64,000 nt of DNA from Silvanigrella paludirubra (lineage in GTDB: Bacteria; Bdellovibrionota_B; Oligoflexia; Silvanigrellales; Silvanigrellaceae). The stretch spans positions 124,001 to 188,000 of the forward strand of contig NZ_WFLM01000004.1 in the NCBI RefSeq assembly GCF_009208775.1. Direction: 5' to 3'. Shown here in pieces: positions 34,171-43,422 of the stretch (positions within the stretch are counted from its first letter, which is position 1; every line of letters begins with the position of its first letter). The position numbers and the translations under genes were made by a program. Below the pieces are notes generated by a model that ran no database searches, had not been told where the DNA came from, and saw only the letters and a list, made by a program, of their open reading frames with translations.

Positions 34171-34365
34171 TTATTTTTTATTATCTGTTAATTTAGCTGA
34201 AATTATTGAATTTTCTTCATTTTCATTATGGCTATTTAAGCCTTTTTTAAAATTAGAAATTCCTTCTCCTAATGATTTTCCAATGGAAGAAAGGCGATTT
34301 CCTCCAAAAAGAACAATTACAATTCCAAAAATTAGAGCAAGTTCTCCAAAGCTAAAAGAATGCAT
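34171..34365 (-). CDS. tatA: TatA-type translocase subunit
   Basis: 64 aa. ATG 34365 is chosen because GAGG lies 7 nt upstream; ATG 34377 would overlap that site. The single helix FGELALIFGIVIVLFGG is followed by the FGG hinge, an amphipathic helix (RLSSIGKSLGEGISNFKKGL) and a charged tail, as in TatA/E, which forms the Tat pore. It directly precedes the Tat-signal toxin on the same strand, so the two are probably cotranscribed, and it faces tatB-tatC divergently across about 200 bp. Confidence 0.88.
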   Translation of the reverse strand: MHSFSFGELALIFGIVIVLFGGNRLSSIGKSLGEGISNFKKGLNSHNENEENSIISAKLTDNKK

Positions 34366-34581
34366 AATTAACCTCAATATATTCAGTTTTTACAATGATA
34401 ACATCTTAAATAAAATATGCTTACAAAATAATTGGTAAGTTAGTTAATAAAATAAGTCAACGCGAATTTATATGTAATAAAAGTGGACATTTTAAATAAA
34501 AATTAATATCTTTATGTTTGAAGAGGTATTAATTGGATTTTTATATCTTTATTATTAATTTTAAAATTTAGGAGTGCTTTC

Positions 34582-34829
34582 ATGTTTGGTTTAAGTATCG
34601 GTGAAATTATATTTATTTCATTTTTAATGCTTATTTTATTTGGTAATGAAAAACTCCTGAAAATTTAAAAAAAGCAGCTCGTGGAATAAATAAGTCAAAA
34701 AAAGTTATTTCAGATATTGAAATTTCATGGAAAGAAGTTCAAAAAGATATTCATAAAATCTCTTTAAATGATGATTTTTCTATTATTAATAGAAATGTTA
34801 AAGAAATTAATTCAAAACTTAAAGAGTAA
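34582..34829 (+). pseudogene. tatB: tatB with one-base frameshift
   Basis: ATG 34582 reads MFGLSIGEIIFISFLMLILF then GNEK and hits a TAA at 34666. One base short in GAAAAACTCC (about 34649-34657), restoring the other frame gives LPENLKKAARGINK..VISDIEISWKEVQKDI up to TAA 34829, a full TatB: membrane helix with the early Glu, FG hinge, Pro and amphipathic helix. About 82 codons when repaired. tatC follows 33 bp later. Sequencing error in an A run, real loss, or -1 slippage on AAA are all possible; its partner genes are intact, which favours error or slippage. Confidence 0.75.
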
Positions 34830-34862
34830 CATAAAAGTTATTTTTTATTAGGGATTTTTAAA

Positions 34863-35717
34863 ATGAAACGCTTAAAATTTAATCCAGTATTATATATTTC
34901 AACTATTTTTCATAATAATATAAAAAAATTTTCTAAAAGAAAGTCTGAAGTTAATAATAATGAAGATGAATTATCTTTGTTTTGGCATATTCAAGAGCTC
35001 AGAAAACATTGCATTTACTCTATAATTTGGCTTGCTTTTTTTTCTTCAATTTCTTTTGTTTTTATGAATCCTATTATAAATTTCTTAGAAAAACCATACA
35101 ATAATTCTATTAAATTATATAAAAATAATCTGTTAACACAAAATTTATCTTCTATAAGTATTTTCGAAGTAATTACGGTTAACTTTAAAATTTGTTTTTT
35201 AATCGGACTTTCCATCAGTTTACCTTTTATTTTAAGAGAACTTTGGAAATTTATAGTTCCGGCTCTTTATGAAAATGAAAAAAAGATCGCACAAGTATTT
35301 ATTGTAGCAAGTGTCATTTTATTTTACACGGGTATTGCATTTGGTTTTTATTTGGTAATTCCCTATTTCTTTTCTAATGCTCTTACTTGGTCAAGTCAAT
35401 ATGCTCATGTTATGATTACTTATGAGAATTACTTCAATTCATTAATAATATTAATATTTATATTTGGAATTGTTTTTGAAATTCCAGTCATTTTGTCTTT
35501 ATTAGGAATGGCAGGACTTATTTCATCTGACTTATTAAAAAAGAATAGAAAAATAACTTTTATATTATGTTTTATCATTGGTGCTATTCTATCCCCTCCT
35601 GAAGTTTTAAGTTTATGTTTAATTGCTTTACCGATGTATTTTATGACTGAAATATCTATATATTTTATTAAAAAAATAGAAGAAAAAAGAATGCTAATTG
35701 AAATTAGTAAGTCTTAA
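34863..35717 (+). CDS. tatC: TatC translocase subunit
   Basis: 284 aa. Six membrane helices and the family motifs ELSLFWHIQELRKH (the HL.ELR start), LPFILRELWKFIVPALYENEKK in part (the F..Pgl...E block) and a GIVFEIPVIL stretch are visible. TatC binds the twin-arginine signal in the inner membrane. The N-terminus carries about 40 extra charged residues compared with most TatC. Its stop overlaps the convergent FecR-type gene by 4 bp. With tatA and tatB it forms a complete Tat set beside a Tat-signal toxin. Confidence 0.92.
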   Translation: MKRLKFNPVLYISTIFHNNIKKFSKRKSEVNNNEDELSLFWHIQELRKHCIYSIIWLAFFSSISFVFMNPIINFLEKPYNNSIKLYKNNLLTQNLSSISIFEVITVNFKICFLIGLSISLPFILRELWKFIVPALYENEKKIAQVFIVASVILFYTGIAFGFYLVIPYFFSNALTWSSQYAHVMITYENYFNSLIILIFIFGIVFEIPVILSLLGMAGLISSDLLKKNRKITFILCFIIGAILSPPEVLSLCLIALPMYFMTEISIYFIKKIEEKRMLIEISKS

Positions 35718-37129
35718 AACATCCAGCCAATTTTTATAATATTCCAAAATGGAAGTGTTTTAGATCTAAAATAATCACCAAAATTATCTCTTATTTGTCT
35801 TTGAAAGTCTTGGTAAGCATAAGAGTTTGCTACAAGAGAATATTGTTTTTGGTCTGTCGTTAAAATTTCACTCCAAAAATTTTCATTTCCTGAAGTCACA
35901 GGGATTTGAACTCCAAGTTCCGTTCCTAGTGTAAAGCCGTTGTCAAAAACAGCCATCCAACCAATTTGAGGCGCAAAATAAACAGTATCTACTGTTAAAT
36001 GTGCTCTTAAAGGAACACAAGAGTTGTCATTACCAAACTGGCTAATATATTCACATCCATCAACAGTTGCTTGTAAATGTCTAAAGCCAAATGCTGTGCC
36101 TATAAATAGTGAACCGAAAAAGGGATAAATAACGACTCTCCCTTCTAAATGTTGGATATTTCCAGAAGTGTCTTGAATTGGAGTGTTATTATTATTGTGA
36201 TTTATTCTATCCTCTAAACTGGGATAATTTTTTAAATTAAAATTGCTAATTCCACCATAACTTGCACTTATTCCTAAAAAATGAAAGAGACGTGCTTCTG
36301 CTCCAATTGAAAAAAACTGAAAAAATCCAAAACTAGCCATGGGGCCTATTCGAAAATATTCGCTTTCTTCATTTTTTCCTTCAACAGGAACAATAGGATC
36401 TGGAGTAGATGATTTAGATTCATTTTCTTCTTCTTTTTCCTCATCAACTGCTGGTTGAGGATTATCAAAACCTTCTGGTAAAGTAACTTTTAAGGCTGCT
36501 ATTAATTCAGGAGTAACAGGTTCAGGTGGTGGAGGCGGTTTGTCACCTTCTATTTTTCCCCATTGATTCTCTTTTACTTCTTGCACAACTTCGGGGGTTG
36601 AAGGATTGCTCAGTTCTACTTTTCCAGTAGTTACTACCAATTGAGTTTCTGTTGCATTTTCTGGGGCTACAATAAATCCGCCTGTACCTCGAACACCCAT
36701 TACGGCATTTGAAGTTTTATATTTAACATCATTATTGATATTTTTATCTGGTTTTACAAAAAATCTAATTTTTCCTTTTATATTTTCAAAAATACTTTTT
36801 AAACTTTTTTGATCCGATTCTAAATCAACTTTATATTCTTTTATATTTAATTCTGAATTTTCATATAAAATGATATCTGCTCCATCAAAAAATATAATTT
36901 TGACAAGGGCATTTTCTTTTGTTCTTATTGTATCAGAAGGATGAACAAGATCTCCTTTTTTTAATTCTACTGTTTCTTTACCTTTAAAAACTTCTGCTTT
37001 TCCAATAATATTGTCAATTTTTCCAACTTCTTCCTCTTGGGAAAAAGCCTTTAATATATTAAAAGACGTTAAAATAAAAATTAAAATTATTTTAATTATG
37101 CTTTTATTTTTAAGCAATTTTAACTCCAT
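35714..37129 (-). CDS. FecR-domain protein with C-terminal barrel-like part
   Basis: 471 aa with a signal peptide (FILTSFNILKAFS). The FecR domain spans about 32-190: GKAEVFKG..VELKKGDLV, DTIRTKENALVKIIFFDGAD, VMGVRGTGGFIVAP. A PPPPPEP linker follows, then a Gly/aromatic-rich region with alternating hydrophobic residues (FGFFQFFSIGAEARLFHFLG) that looks like an 8-strand outer-membrane barrel and ends in Phe. FecR domains here are structural rather than sigma regulators. Its start overlaps the upstream chemoreceptor by 20 bp, so they are coupled. Confidence 0.75.
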   Translation of the reverse strand: MELKLLKNKSIIKIILIFILTSFNILKAFSQEEEVGKIDNIIGKAEVFKGKETVELKKGDLVHPSDTIRTKENALVKIIFFDGADIILYENSELNIKEYKVDLESDQKSLKSIFENIKGKIRFFVKPDKNINNDVKYKTSNAVMGVRGTGGFIVAPENATETQLVVTTGKVELSNPSTPEVVQEVKENQWGKIEGDKPPPPPEPVTPELIAALKVTLPEGFDNPQPAVDEEKEEENESKSSTPDPIVPVEGKNEESEYFRIGPMASFGFFQFFSIGAEARLFHFLGISASYGGISNFNLKNYPSLEDRINHNNNNTPIQDTSGNIQHLEGRVVIYPFFGSLFIGTAFGFRHLQATVDGCEYISQFGNDNSCVPLRAHLTVDTVYFAPQIGWMAVFDNGFTLGTELGVQIPVTSGNENFWSEILTTDQKQYSLVANSYAYQDFQRQIRDNFGDYFRSKTLPFWNIIKIGWMF

Positions 37130-38594
37130 AAACGATATTTTCTGTTTTAAATGTGATTTCTTTTAAATCTTTGCTAATATCAAGAATATCTTTTGAAGCT
37201 TCAATTGATTTTTCTGCGCTTTCTAAGTTTTTTATTGCTGAAACATCTATTTTAGACATAGCATTTGAAATATGTTTTACACCGATTTCTTGTTCTTTTG
37301 TAGCTTCTGTAATTTGTGTCATTTGAGTTTGAATTTCATTTACATCTGTAATAATTTTACTAAATATATTTGAAACTTCATGTGTTTTATTTTGTCCTTC
37401 AGAAACTCGTGAAACAGTTAATTCCAAAATGTTTTTTACATTTACTCTACTTTTATCCAATAATTCTCTTATTTCATTTGAAGATTTTCCACTCGTTTTT
37501 GCTAGGTTTCCAACTTCTTCTGCTACCACTGCAAACCCTTTTCCATATTCACCCGCCCTTGCGGATTCAATGGAGGCATTTAATGAAAGCAATTCGGTTT
37601 TTGAAACAATATCATTAATTACCATAGCTTTATTTTCAATTTGAATGATAATTTCTTCAATTTCGGATAGCTTTTGACTTGCTTCCTGGATAGCTGCCAT
37701 TGAAGCAACCATTTCTTTAACGGCTTCATTTCCTGCAACAGTTTGTTCGCTAATTGTTTTAGATAAATTCTCTGAATTATTTGTCAAAGTAGATGTCCTT
37801 GCAATCATACTTGTTACTTCTTCAATGGCAGCAGCGGTTTCTTGAATTGAGTTTGCTTGGCTTTTTGAAGAGCTTCCTACATTTTCACTCATTTTAGTCA
37901 AATAATCGCATTTTTCTTCCATATTTTTTGAAGATGTTTTTAGAAGATTTGTTAATTTTGATAAAGGAACTGCAATGTAATTTGCTAAAATAAGGCCGCC
38001 AGAAATTAGAAAAATACTTAAAAAAATACAAATACTACCTTCTACATAAATATTTTTTCGTTTTTGCCTATCAAGGTCATCAATATAAATTCCAGTGCCT
38101 ATATACCATTTCCATTCAGGTATAGGTTTTAAATAAGTTAACTTAGGAAATTCATCTGTAGTTCCTGGTTTTGTTGTAAAATAGGTTAAATAATCTGGCC
38201 CTTTGTTTCTTTCTAATATTTCAACAAACTTTTTATATTGTGTTGAATTTTGAATGACATTGTCATCTTTAGGGCGCTTAGGGTTTACAATTTGTTTTCT
38301 TTCATGGTCACCAATAAAAAAGTAATTATCACCATCATAACGAGCAGCGTTTATTGCTATCTTAATTCCATCGACAGCTTCTTCGTGTGATATTTTTCCA
38401 TCTTTTTCAAGATTTATATATCTATAAACAATGCCAGCAGCAGAGTCTGTTAAATTTCTTATTTGTGTTTTTTTTTCTTCCATTAATCTATCCATAGATT
38501 CATTTCCAAGATAGATCAATGTTAACGTAAATATAATGACTAATAATATATTCCAAAAAATCATTTTTTGTTTAATACTAAGTCTTGAAATCAT
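37110..38594 (-). CDS. Methyl-accepting chemotaxis protein, sCache_2 sensor
   Basis: 494 aa. One membrane helix (about 12-30), a periplasmic single Cache domain (about 35-185: DGDNYFFIGDHERKQIVNP, WKWYIGTGIYIDD), a second helix (about 188-208), a short HAMP-like piece and a coiled coil with the signalling tip LLSLNASIESARAGEYGKGF..VAEEV..LA. sCache_2 receptors often sense small organic acids. The C-terminus lacks a CheR-binding pentapeptide. It overlaps the FecR-type gene downstream. Confidence 0.9.
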   Translation of the reverse strand: MISRLSIKQKMIFWNILLVIIFTLTLIYLGNESMDRLMEEKKTQIRNLTDSAAGIVYRYINLEKDGKISHEEAVDGIKIAINAARYDGDNYFFIGDHERKQIVNPKRPKDDNVIQNSTQYKKFVEILERNKGPDYLTYFTTKPGTTDEFPKLTYLKPIPEWKWYIGTGIYIDDLDRQKRKNIYVEGSICIFLSIFLISGGLILANYIAVPLSKLTNLLKTSSKNMEEKCDYLTKMSENVGSSSKSQANSIQETAAAIEEVTSMIARTSTLTNNSENLSKTISEQTVAGNEAVKEMVASMAAIQEASQKLSEIEEIIIQIENKAMVINDIVSKTELLSLNASIESARAGEYGKGFAVVAEEVGNLAKTSGKSSNEIRELLDKSRVNVKNILELTVSRVSEGQNKTHEVSNIFSKIITDVNEIQTQMTQITEATKEQEIGVKHISNAMSKIDVSAIKNLESAEKSIEASKDILDISKDLKEITFKTENIVYGVKIA

Positions 38595-38675
38595 AATGTT
38601 TTCTTTCAGCTGAGATCGAAATCTAGAATAGAATCTATTTATTAATATTATATTATTGGGATTTTGAGAGTACTA

Positions 38676-40502
38676 TCAAAATTTTGTCACATCGATACGG
38701 TATTTTGCTTTTTTAAGAGATTCATCTTTGGAGTGTAAAACTAAAAAGGGAGGATGATATGGAATTGAATCTAAAGAACTTTCAAAATAAACGGTTTGTT
38801 TATTTGGAGTAATTATTGGTAAAATTTTCCAATTTTCTTCGAGTGTGAAATCGATTACTTTTGTATTTTTTACTTTTTCAATTAAAATATTTCTATATAA
38901 TTCAGTGCTATCTAAAATTGTTTTAAATTTATTTATATTGGGAAAGTTGCCACCACCAGCTGCACGATAGTTATTTGTTACAACACCAAATAATTGTTTT
39001 GGTTTGATTTTTCTTTTATTAAATTGAATATTTAAAATACGATTACCCAATGGTTTTGTTAAATCTATCTCATAAGTAATTCCAAAAATACAGTCAAAGT
39101 TAAATGTTGGAAATAAAGGATTTAATAAAAAAATTTCTTCGCTAGAGGTAACATTAATTTGGTTAAAAGTTTGAGCAGAAAATTCAAGCCAGTCTTTTAT
39201 TTGTTCACCATTAACAAGTAAAACTTTTATTTCATTATCATAGGGGTATAAATTTGAGATATCTTTAATTGCTAATGGGCCTTTAGGAATATTAATAAAA
39301 GAACTTCCATGTGTTCCGGTATTTAAAGGTGCAAAGGAGCATAAAAATGGGAGGTTTTCCCATTTAGTATTCTTAAATTTATTTGAGGCAAATTCTATGG
39401 CTGTCTTTTGAATAAATTGCGAAGTATAAGAGTTTCCTAATGAAGAAAACCAAGAATAAAAATGAATATTACTTTTGCCAACGTAAGAGCGTATGTAATT
39501 TAAAACATTTTTATTTTCTTCTTCAACTAGTGAAATTACTTTTGAATCGGGTTCAACATCTTTGACGCTATGTATTTCAGAAAAACTTTGATTGATTTTC
39601 CAAACATTTTTTTTCTTTTCTAAATTAAAACGTATTATTCCTAAATGGCTTCCAAGAGCGCCAGGCATAACGACAGGAATATTATTTATTTTTCCAATAG
39701 TATTATCTATTTTATATTTATCAAGATTTTGAAAAACTTTTCCGCCTGGGAAAATATTATGAGCATGACCAGAAAAAACAGCATCAATTTGTTTGATTTT
39801 TGTTAATTCATAAACGGCATTCTCAGTGTTTTTTATATATTTAAGCGGCAAAATTCCACTATGTGCAAGAGCTATAACAAGATCGGCGCCATTTTTTTTT
39901 AATTGAATAGCTTGTTTTTTTGAAGATTCAACAATATCTTTTATAATGATTTTATTATCGAGAATATGTTTATCCCAAATTAAAATTTGAGGTGGTGCAA
40001 CTCCAATAAATCCAATTTTAATGGATGCATTATCCTCAAATTTTTTTTCAATGATATAACTTTCAGGATATAATGACTCTCCCATATTATTTTCTTTGTT
40101 TTCATCAAATAAATAAATATTTGAACAAATATATGGAAACTTTGCTTGATTTGTTACTCTTTTTAAAAATTCGAGCCCATAATTAAAATCATGATTTCCA
40201 ACCGTTGCGATATCATAATTTAAATAATTCATAACTTTAAATATGGGATGATTTTTATCTTTTTCGAGCGGCTTATATCTGCTAACATAATCTGATAAGG
40301 CATTGCCTTGGATTAAATCCCCATTATCAACCAAAATATTATTTTTATAAATTTTTTGAAATTTTTTTATTAAGGTAGCTGTTTTAGCTAACCCAAAAAC
40401 CTCTGACTTTTTGTCATTGTAGTAATCGTAAGGAACGATATAACAATGCAAGTCAGAAGTTTCCAAAATCGCCAATTGATAACAATTGGGGGGAGATGTC
40501 AT
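38676..40502 (-). CDS. 5'-nucleotidase / cyclic-nucleotide phosphodiesterase family
   Basis: 608 aa. Metallophosphatase motifs: LETSDLHCYIVP, LVDNGDLIQGNALSDY, IATVGNHDFNYG, ALAHSGI, FSGHAHN; then the UshA-type C-terminal nucleotide-binding domain (TNNYRAAGGGNFPN). It matches CpdB/UshA-like enzymes that remove phosphate from 2',3'-cNMPs and nucleotides. These are normally periplasmic, yet no signal peptide is visible here, as in a few cytoplasmic members. Its ATG overlaps the infC stop by 4 bp, an odd partner for a translation factor gene. Confidence 0.88.
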   Translation of the reverse strand: MTSPPNCYQLAILETSDLHCYIVPYDYYNDKKSEVFGLAKTATLIKKFQKIYKNNILVDNGDLIQGNALSDYVSRYKPLEKDKNHPIFKVMNYLNYDIATVGNHDFNYGLEFLKRVTNQAKFPYICSNIYLFDENKENNMGESLYPESYIIEKKFEDNASIKIGFIGVAPPQILIWDKHILDNKIIIKDIVESSKKQAIQLKKNGADLVIALAHSGILPLKYIKNTENAVYELTKIKQIDAVFSGHAHNIFPGGKVFQNLDKYKIDNTIGKINNIPVVMPGALGSHLGIIRFNLEKKKNVWKINQSFSEIHSVKDVEPDSKVISLVEEENKNVLNYIRSYVGKSNIHFYSWFSSLGNSYTSQFIQKTAIEFASNKFKNTKWENLPFLCSFAPLNTGTHGSSFINIPKGPLAIKDISNLYPYDNEIKVLLVNGEQIKDWLEFSAQTFNQINVTSSEEIFLLNPLFPTFNFDCIFGITYEIDLTKPLGNRILNIQFNKRKIKPKQLFGVVTNNYRAAGGGNFPNINKFKTILDSTELYRNILIEKVKNTKVIDFTLEENWKILPIITPNKQTVYFESSLDSIPYHPPFLVLHSKDESLKKAKYRIDVTKF

Positions 40503-41053
40503 ACTTTTTCGCTTTTTGGAAGAAGGGTGACGACCAATCTACGTCCTTCCATGCGTGGTGATGACTCCTGAATAACAATTTCTTCTAAACCAGTCATAAG
40601 TTCTTGAAGTGCTTTGTACCCTAAATCAATGTGCGACATTTCACGCCCTCTAAATTTAACTCCAACACGAACACGAGCTTTTTCGGCAATCCATCTTTTA
40701 ATATGATTTTGTTTTGTCTCAATGTCATGTTTGTCTGTATTTGGGGTTAAATTGATTTCTTTAACTTCAATAACAACTTGTTTTTTCTTAGCTTCTTGAG
40801 CTTTTTTGCTTTGCTGATATTTGAACTTGCCGTAGTCAATAAGACGACACACAGGAGGTTTTGCGTCAGGTGAAACTTCAACTAAGTCGAGCCCTAACTC
40901 TTCTGCTCTAGAAAGAGCTTCACGGATGGGTAATACTCCTACTTGTTCGCCAGTATCGGAAATAAGACGAACCTCAGTTGCTTTGATGCGATCATTAATT
41001 CTTGGACCATCTTGTGCGGGGTTACGAGTTTGTTGGTTTCCCATTGGACGCAT
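40499..41053 (-). CDS. infC: Translation initiation factor IF-3
   Basis: 184 aa from ATG 41053, which has AAAGGAG upstream (12 nt away, somewhat long); an ATG at 41131 would add 26 residues without a good site, and rare ATT starts occur in this family. The N-domain PRINDRIKATEVRLISDTGE and GLDLVEVSPDAKPPVCRLIDYGKFKYQ, plus the C-domain KEINLTPNTDKHDIETK, are canonical. IF-3 checks the initiator tRNA on the 30S subunit. The usual rpmI-rplT genes do not follow; a nucleotidase gene does. Confidence 0.93.
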   Translation of the reverse strand: MRPMGNQQTRNPAQDGPRINDRIKATEVRLISDTGEQVGVLPIREALSRAEELGLDLVEVSPDAKPPVCRLIDYGKFKYQQSKKAQEAKKKQVVIEVKEINLTPNTDKHDIETKQNHIKRWIAEKARVRVGVKFRGREMSHIDLGYKALQELMTGLEEIVIQESSPRMEGRRLVVTLLPKSEKV

Positions 41054-41140
41054 ATTGTGTGCAATCTCCTTTGAAAGTGGTATAAACAGTGAAGAATAGT
41101 CTTCTTTTGATGAACATTCAGAATTTACCATGTCTTCTAT

Positions 41141-41228
41141 AAAAAATAAAAAAAGAGAAGAAAATTCTCAACTGTAGCGTGCAAAATTTAACTTCATATG
41201 CACGAATGGGTATGGATTTTCTTCTCTT
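41141..41228 (-). terminator. Terminator/attenuator in the infC leader
   Basis: On the minus strand a 13-bp arm AAGAGAAGAAAAT (41228-41216) pairs perfectly with its complement at 41165-41153, enclosing an inner 6-bp stem (CGTGCA/TGCACG), and is followed by a T-rich run to 41141. It ends the small basic protein gene or attenuates infC. infC leaders are commonly autoregulated, so an attenuator is plausible. Confidence 0.6.
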
Positions 41229-41252
41229 ATAAAATAAGCATTTGTAGGAAAA

Positions 41253-41402
41253 TTAATTTTTAAGCTCATTTTGAGTTGGTTTGTTAAGAGTAAACAACTT
41301 TGGAGTTGTTCCTGTTTTACGAAGCTTGTTCTTCGCTTTTTTACCCATTTTTACTTTTTTCGCATCGCGGCAGCGATTTGTTTTGTCCGTAGGTGAAGTC
41401 AT
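41253..41402 (-). CDS. 49-aa basic protein upstream of infC
   Basis: ATG 41402 with AGAGG upstream; reads MTSPTDKTNRCRDAKKVKMG, then a Lys-rich stretch KKAKNKLRKTGTTPKLF and ends KPTQNELKN. Very basic, like a small ribosomal or nucleic-acid-binding protein, and placed where translation genes cluster, but it does not match bL35, bL36 or bL34. Translation is supported by the ribosome site, sensible start and normal codon use. Confidence 0.6.
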   Translation of the reverse strand: MTSPTDKTNRCRDAKKVKMGKKAKNKLRKTGTTPKLFTLNKPTQNELKN

Positions 41403-41619
41403 TTTAACCTCTTAATAATATTGATTAAATTAAAAACGAATGAAACTAAATTAAAGATCATCCATAGAAATTGCAACCATGCCTCATTTTTTTCCGTTTG
41501 ACAAGGAAATTTAGAGACCTTGTCTACAGCTTAAAACTAAAAAAAGGGTTTTGATGTTCGATAAAGTGAAAGAAGTAGACATAAATATTGAACTAGTTTA
41601 ATGATTCGCTGTACTTTAT
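41403..41619. other. Spacer with a 7-bp hairpin
   Basis: 217 bp between two minus-strand genes. It holds GACAAGG (41502-41508) paired with CCTTGTC (41520-41526), 11-nt loop, about 100 bp upstream of the 49-aa protein gene. The promoter of that gene should be here; I cannot place it with confidence. Confidence 0.3.
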
Positions 41620-43200
41620 TCATTTTACACCTAAAATATTTTTAGTAATTTGAAATACGGATTCAGGTTGGTCAAATCCAACCATATGACCCGAATTGTT
41701 TATTTGAATAAACATCAAATTTTTAAAAGTTTTAAATTCAGCCACTTCTTGTTTCTTGTCATTTGATATCACATATTGTTTTTCGAATTCATTAGAACTT
41801 GCAGGAAATGAGTTAAAAATATCTTTTCCGAAGGCATTTAAAGAAATTTTGCTTACAATTGCCTGAGCAGAAACGTAATTCACATCATAATCATTTTTGG
41901 CATTTACTATAAATACTTTAATATTATTTTTTAAAGCTTCTGAATAATATAAATCGGTATTTCTATACTCTTCATCAAAGGAAGATAGGACAAGATTTAT
42001 TGGAAAACTAGCAAATTTCCACTCTAAGTTTTTTGGAATCTTTCCATTTCCTATCCAATTTTTAATTTCTGGGTCATTAAAAAAGTGAGATAATTTATAA
42101 CCATCGTAACACCACGGAGGAAAGAAATTGCTTTGTTGGCAATTTTTTTTCATATTATAAGGATTTGGAGAATAATTAAAATGTTTACTTATCTGTGAAT
42201 TTGCAGTAAATATAAAAGATAAAATGGGCATATGGATTAATTGATTTCTTAATTCAATAGGGTAAATAGGATCATTTGGAACTATAAACTTTTTGGTTTT
42301 TAATGCATGAAATTTTATTTCATTTTCATATTGTGAACAAACCTTTTTAAGATCTCCTTTTTCTGAATCAACTTCATTGGAAATATCTTTAATTTTAACT
42401 TTTTCAATTGGGATTCCCTGTTTTTTTGAAATTTTTTGAATACAATCATTCATAATATTTTTTACACTTCCAGCTTTGTCTATCGTGCACGATTCTTTTG
42501 ATAAAAAGCCTTCATTACAAAGAAAAAACAATTTAGATGTTGCTGGAGTTTCATCCGCGTTTCCAATGACAGCTGATTGTGCAAAAAGACCTGTTAGAGG
42601 AATTTTATTATCTTTATTTAATTTATTATATTCTATTATTTGATGAGAAAATTGCGCAATAAACTCACCACCTGCAGATTCTCCTGATAAATAAAGAGGG
42701 CGACTTTGAAATTCAGGATATTTTTTATAAAACTCTATTATCCAAGAAATAAATTCTTTTCCAGAAGTATTTAATGAAGTAACATAACTACCCGTTCCAT
42801 AGGAATAACCCACATAACGAGTTTGTTCTAAAAAAACAACATTTGAAAACTGATTCCAAGAATAAGGATTTATTTTTAGTTTATAATCTAAATCATGACT
42901 AAATGGTTCATTTATAAGAAATGGCCCATAAGAGTTAAAAGCAGGGGCCATGGAAGATGCGCCCGGGCCGCCAGAAAAGTGAATAATTAATGGTGCTTTT
43001 TCTTTTTTTGATTTTACTAAATAATAAAATAAATTATTTCCTTTTGATACTTCAATATATCCAGATTCTATTTTTGTATTTAAAATATTATCTGAATTTT
43101 TTTTATCTTTGTTCTTACTACATGCAGTTGTTAAAAAGAAAAAATTTAGAAAAATTGTTATAAATAGGAGTATTTTTTTTAGATTATAAAAAAGAAACAT
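41620..43200 (-). CDS. S10 serine carboxypeptidase-like lipoprotein
   Basis: 526 aa from ATG 43200, chosen because CAAGGAGA lies 5 nt upstream; ATG 43248 would place 16 residues before the signal. The lipobox is LTTAC, so it is a lipoprotein. S10 landmarks: IIHFSGGPGASSM (oxyanion loop), nucleophile Ser in LSGESAGGEFIAQ, Asp in NAKNDYDVNY and His in INNSGHMVGFDQP. S10 enzymes remove C-terminal residues and are common in eukaryotes, scattered in bacteria. Probably degrades host or prey peptides at the cell surface. Confidence 0.88.
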   Translation of the reverse strand: MFLFYNLKKILLFITIFLNFFFLTTACSKNKDKKNSDNILNTKIESGYIEVSKGNNLFYYLVKSKKEKAPLIIHFSGGPGASSMAPAFNSYGPFLINEPFSHDLDYKLKINPYSWNQFSNVVFLEQTRYVGYSYGTGSYVTSLNTSGKEFISWIIEFYKKYPEFQSRPLYLSGESAGGEFIAQFSHQIIEYNKLNKDNKIPLTGLFAQSAVIGNADETPATSKLFFLCNEGFLSKESCTIDKAGSVKNIMNDCIQKISKKQGIPIEKVKIKDISNEVDSEKGDLKKVCSQYENEIKFHALKTKKFIVPNDPIYPIELRNQLIHMPILSFIFTANSQISKHFNYSPNPYNMKKNCQQSNFFPPWCYDGYKLSHFFNDPEIKNWIGNGKIPKNLEWKFASFPINLVLSSFDEEYRNTDLYYSEALKNNIKVFIVNAKNDYDVNYVSAQAIVSKISLNAFGKDIFNSFPASSNEFEKQYVISNDKKQEVAEFKTFKNLMFIQINNSGHMVGFDQPESVFQITKNILGVK

Positions 43201-43422
43201 TATTTCTCCTTGAATTATTTTTAGTATATTTATGGTAACAGTTTTCATGAGAGACTATATAAAAAATAATCAATTTGTTGTATTTATTTTACGATATGTA
43301 AAATAAGATTTAGGATAGAAAATTTTTATTAAAAAGCTTAAACTTTTATTTGTTTAGTTTGGAAAAAATAAGAAACTGGAAATTTAAAGATATTAAATAA
43401 GTGGATACAGGTCTTATTATTA

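Noticed and set aside
34582..34668. A complete 28-aa membrane peptide in place of tatB
   Set aside because: The adjoining frame supplies the exact missing TatB hinge and amphipathic helix, so a frameshifted tatB explains it better.
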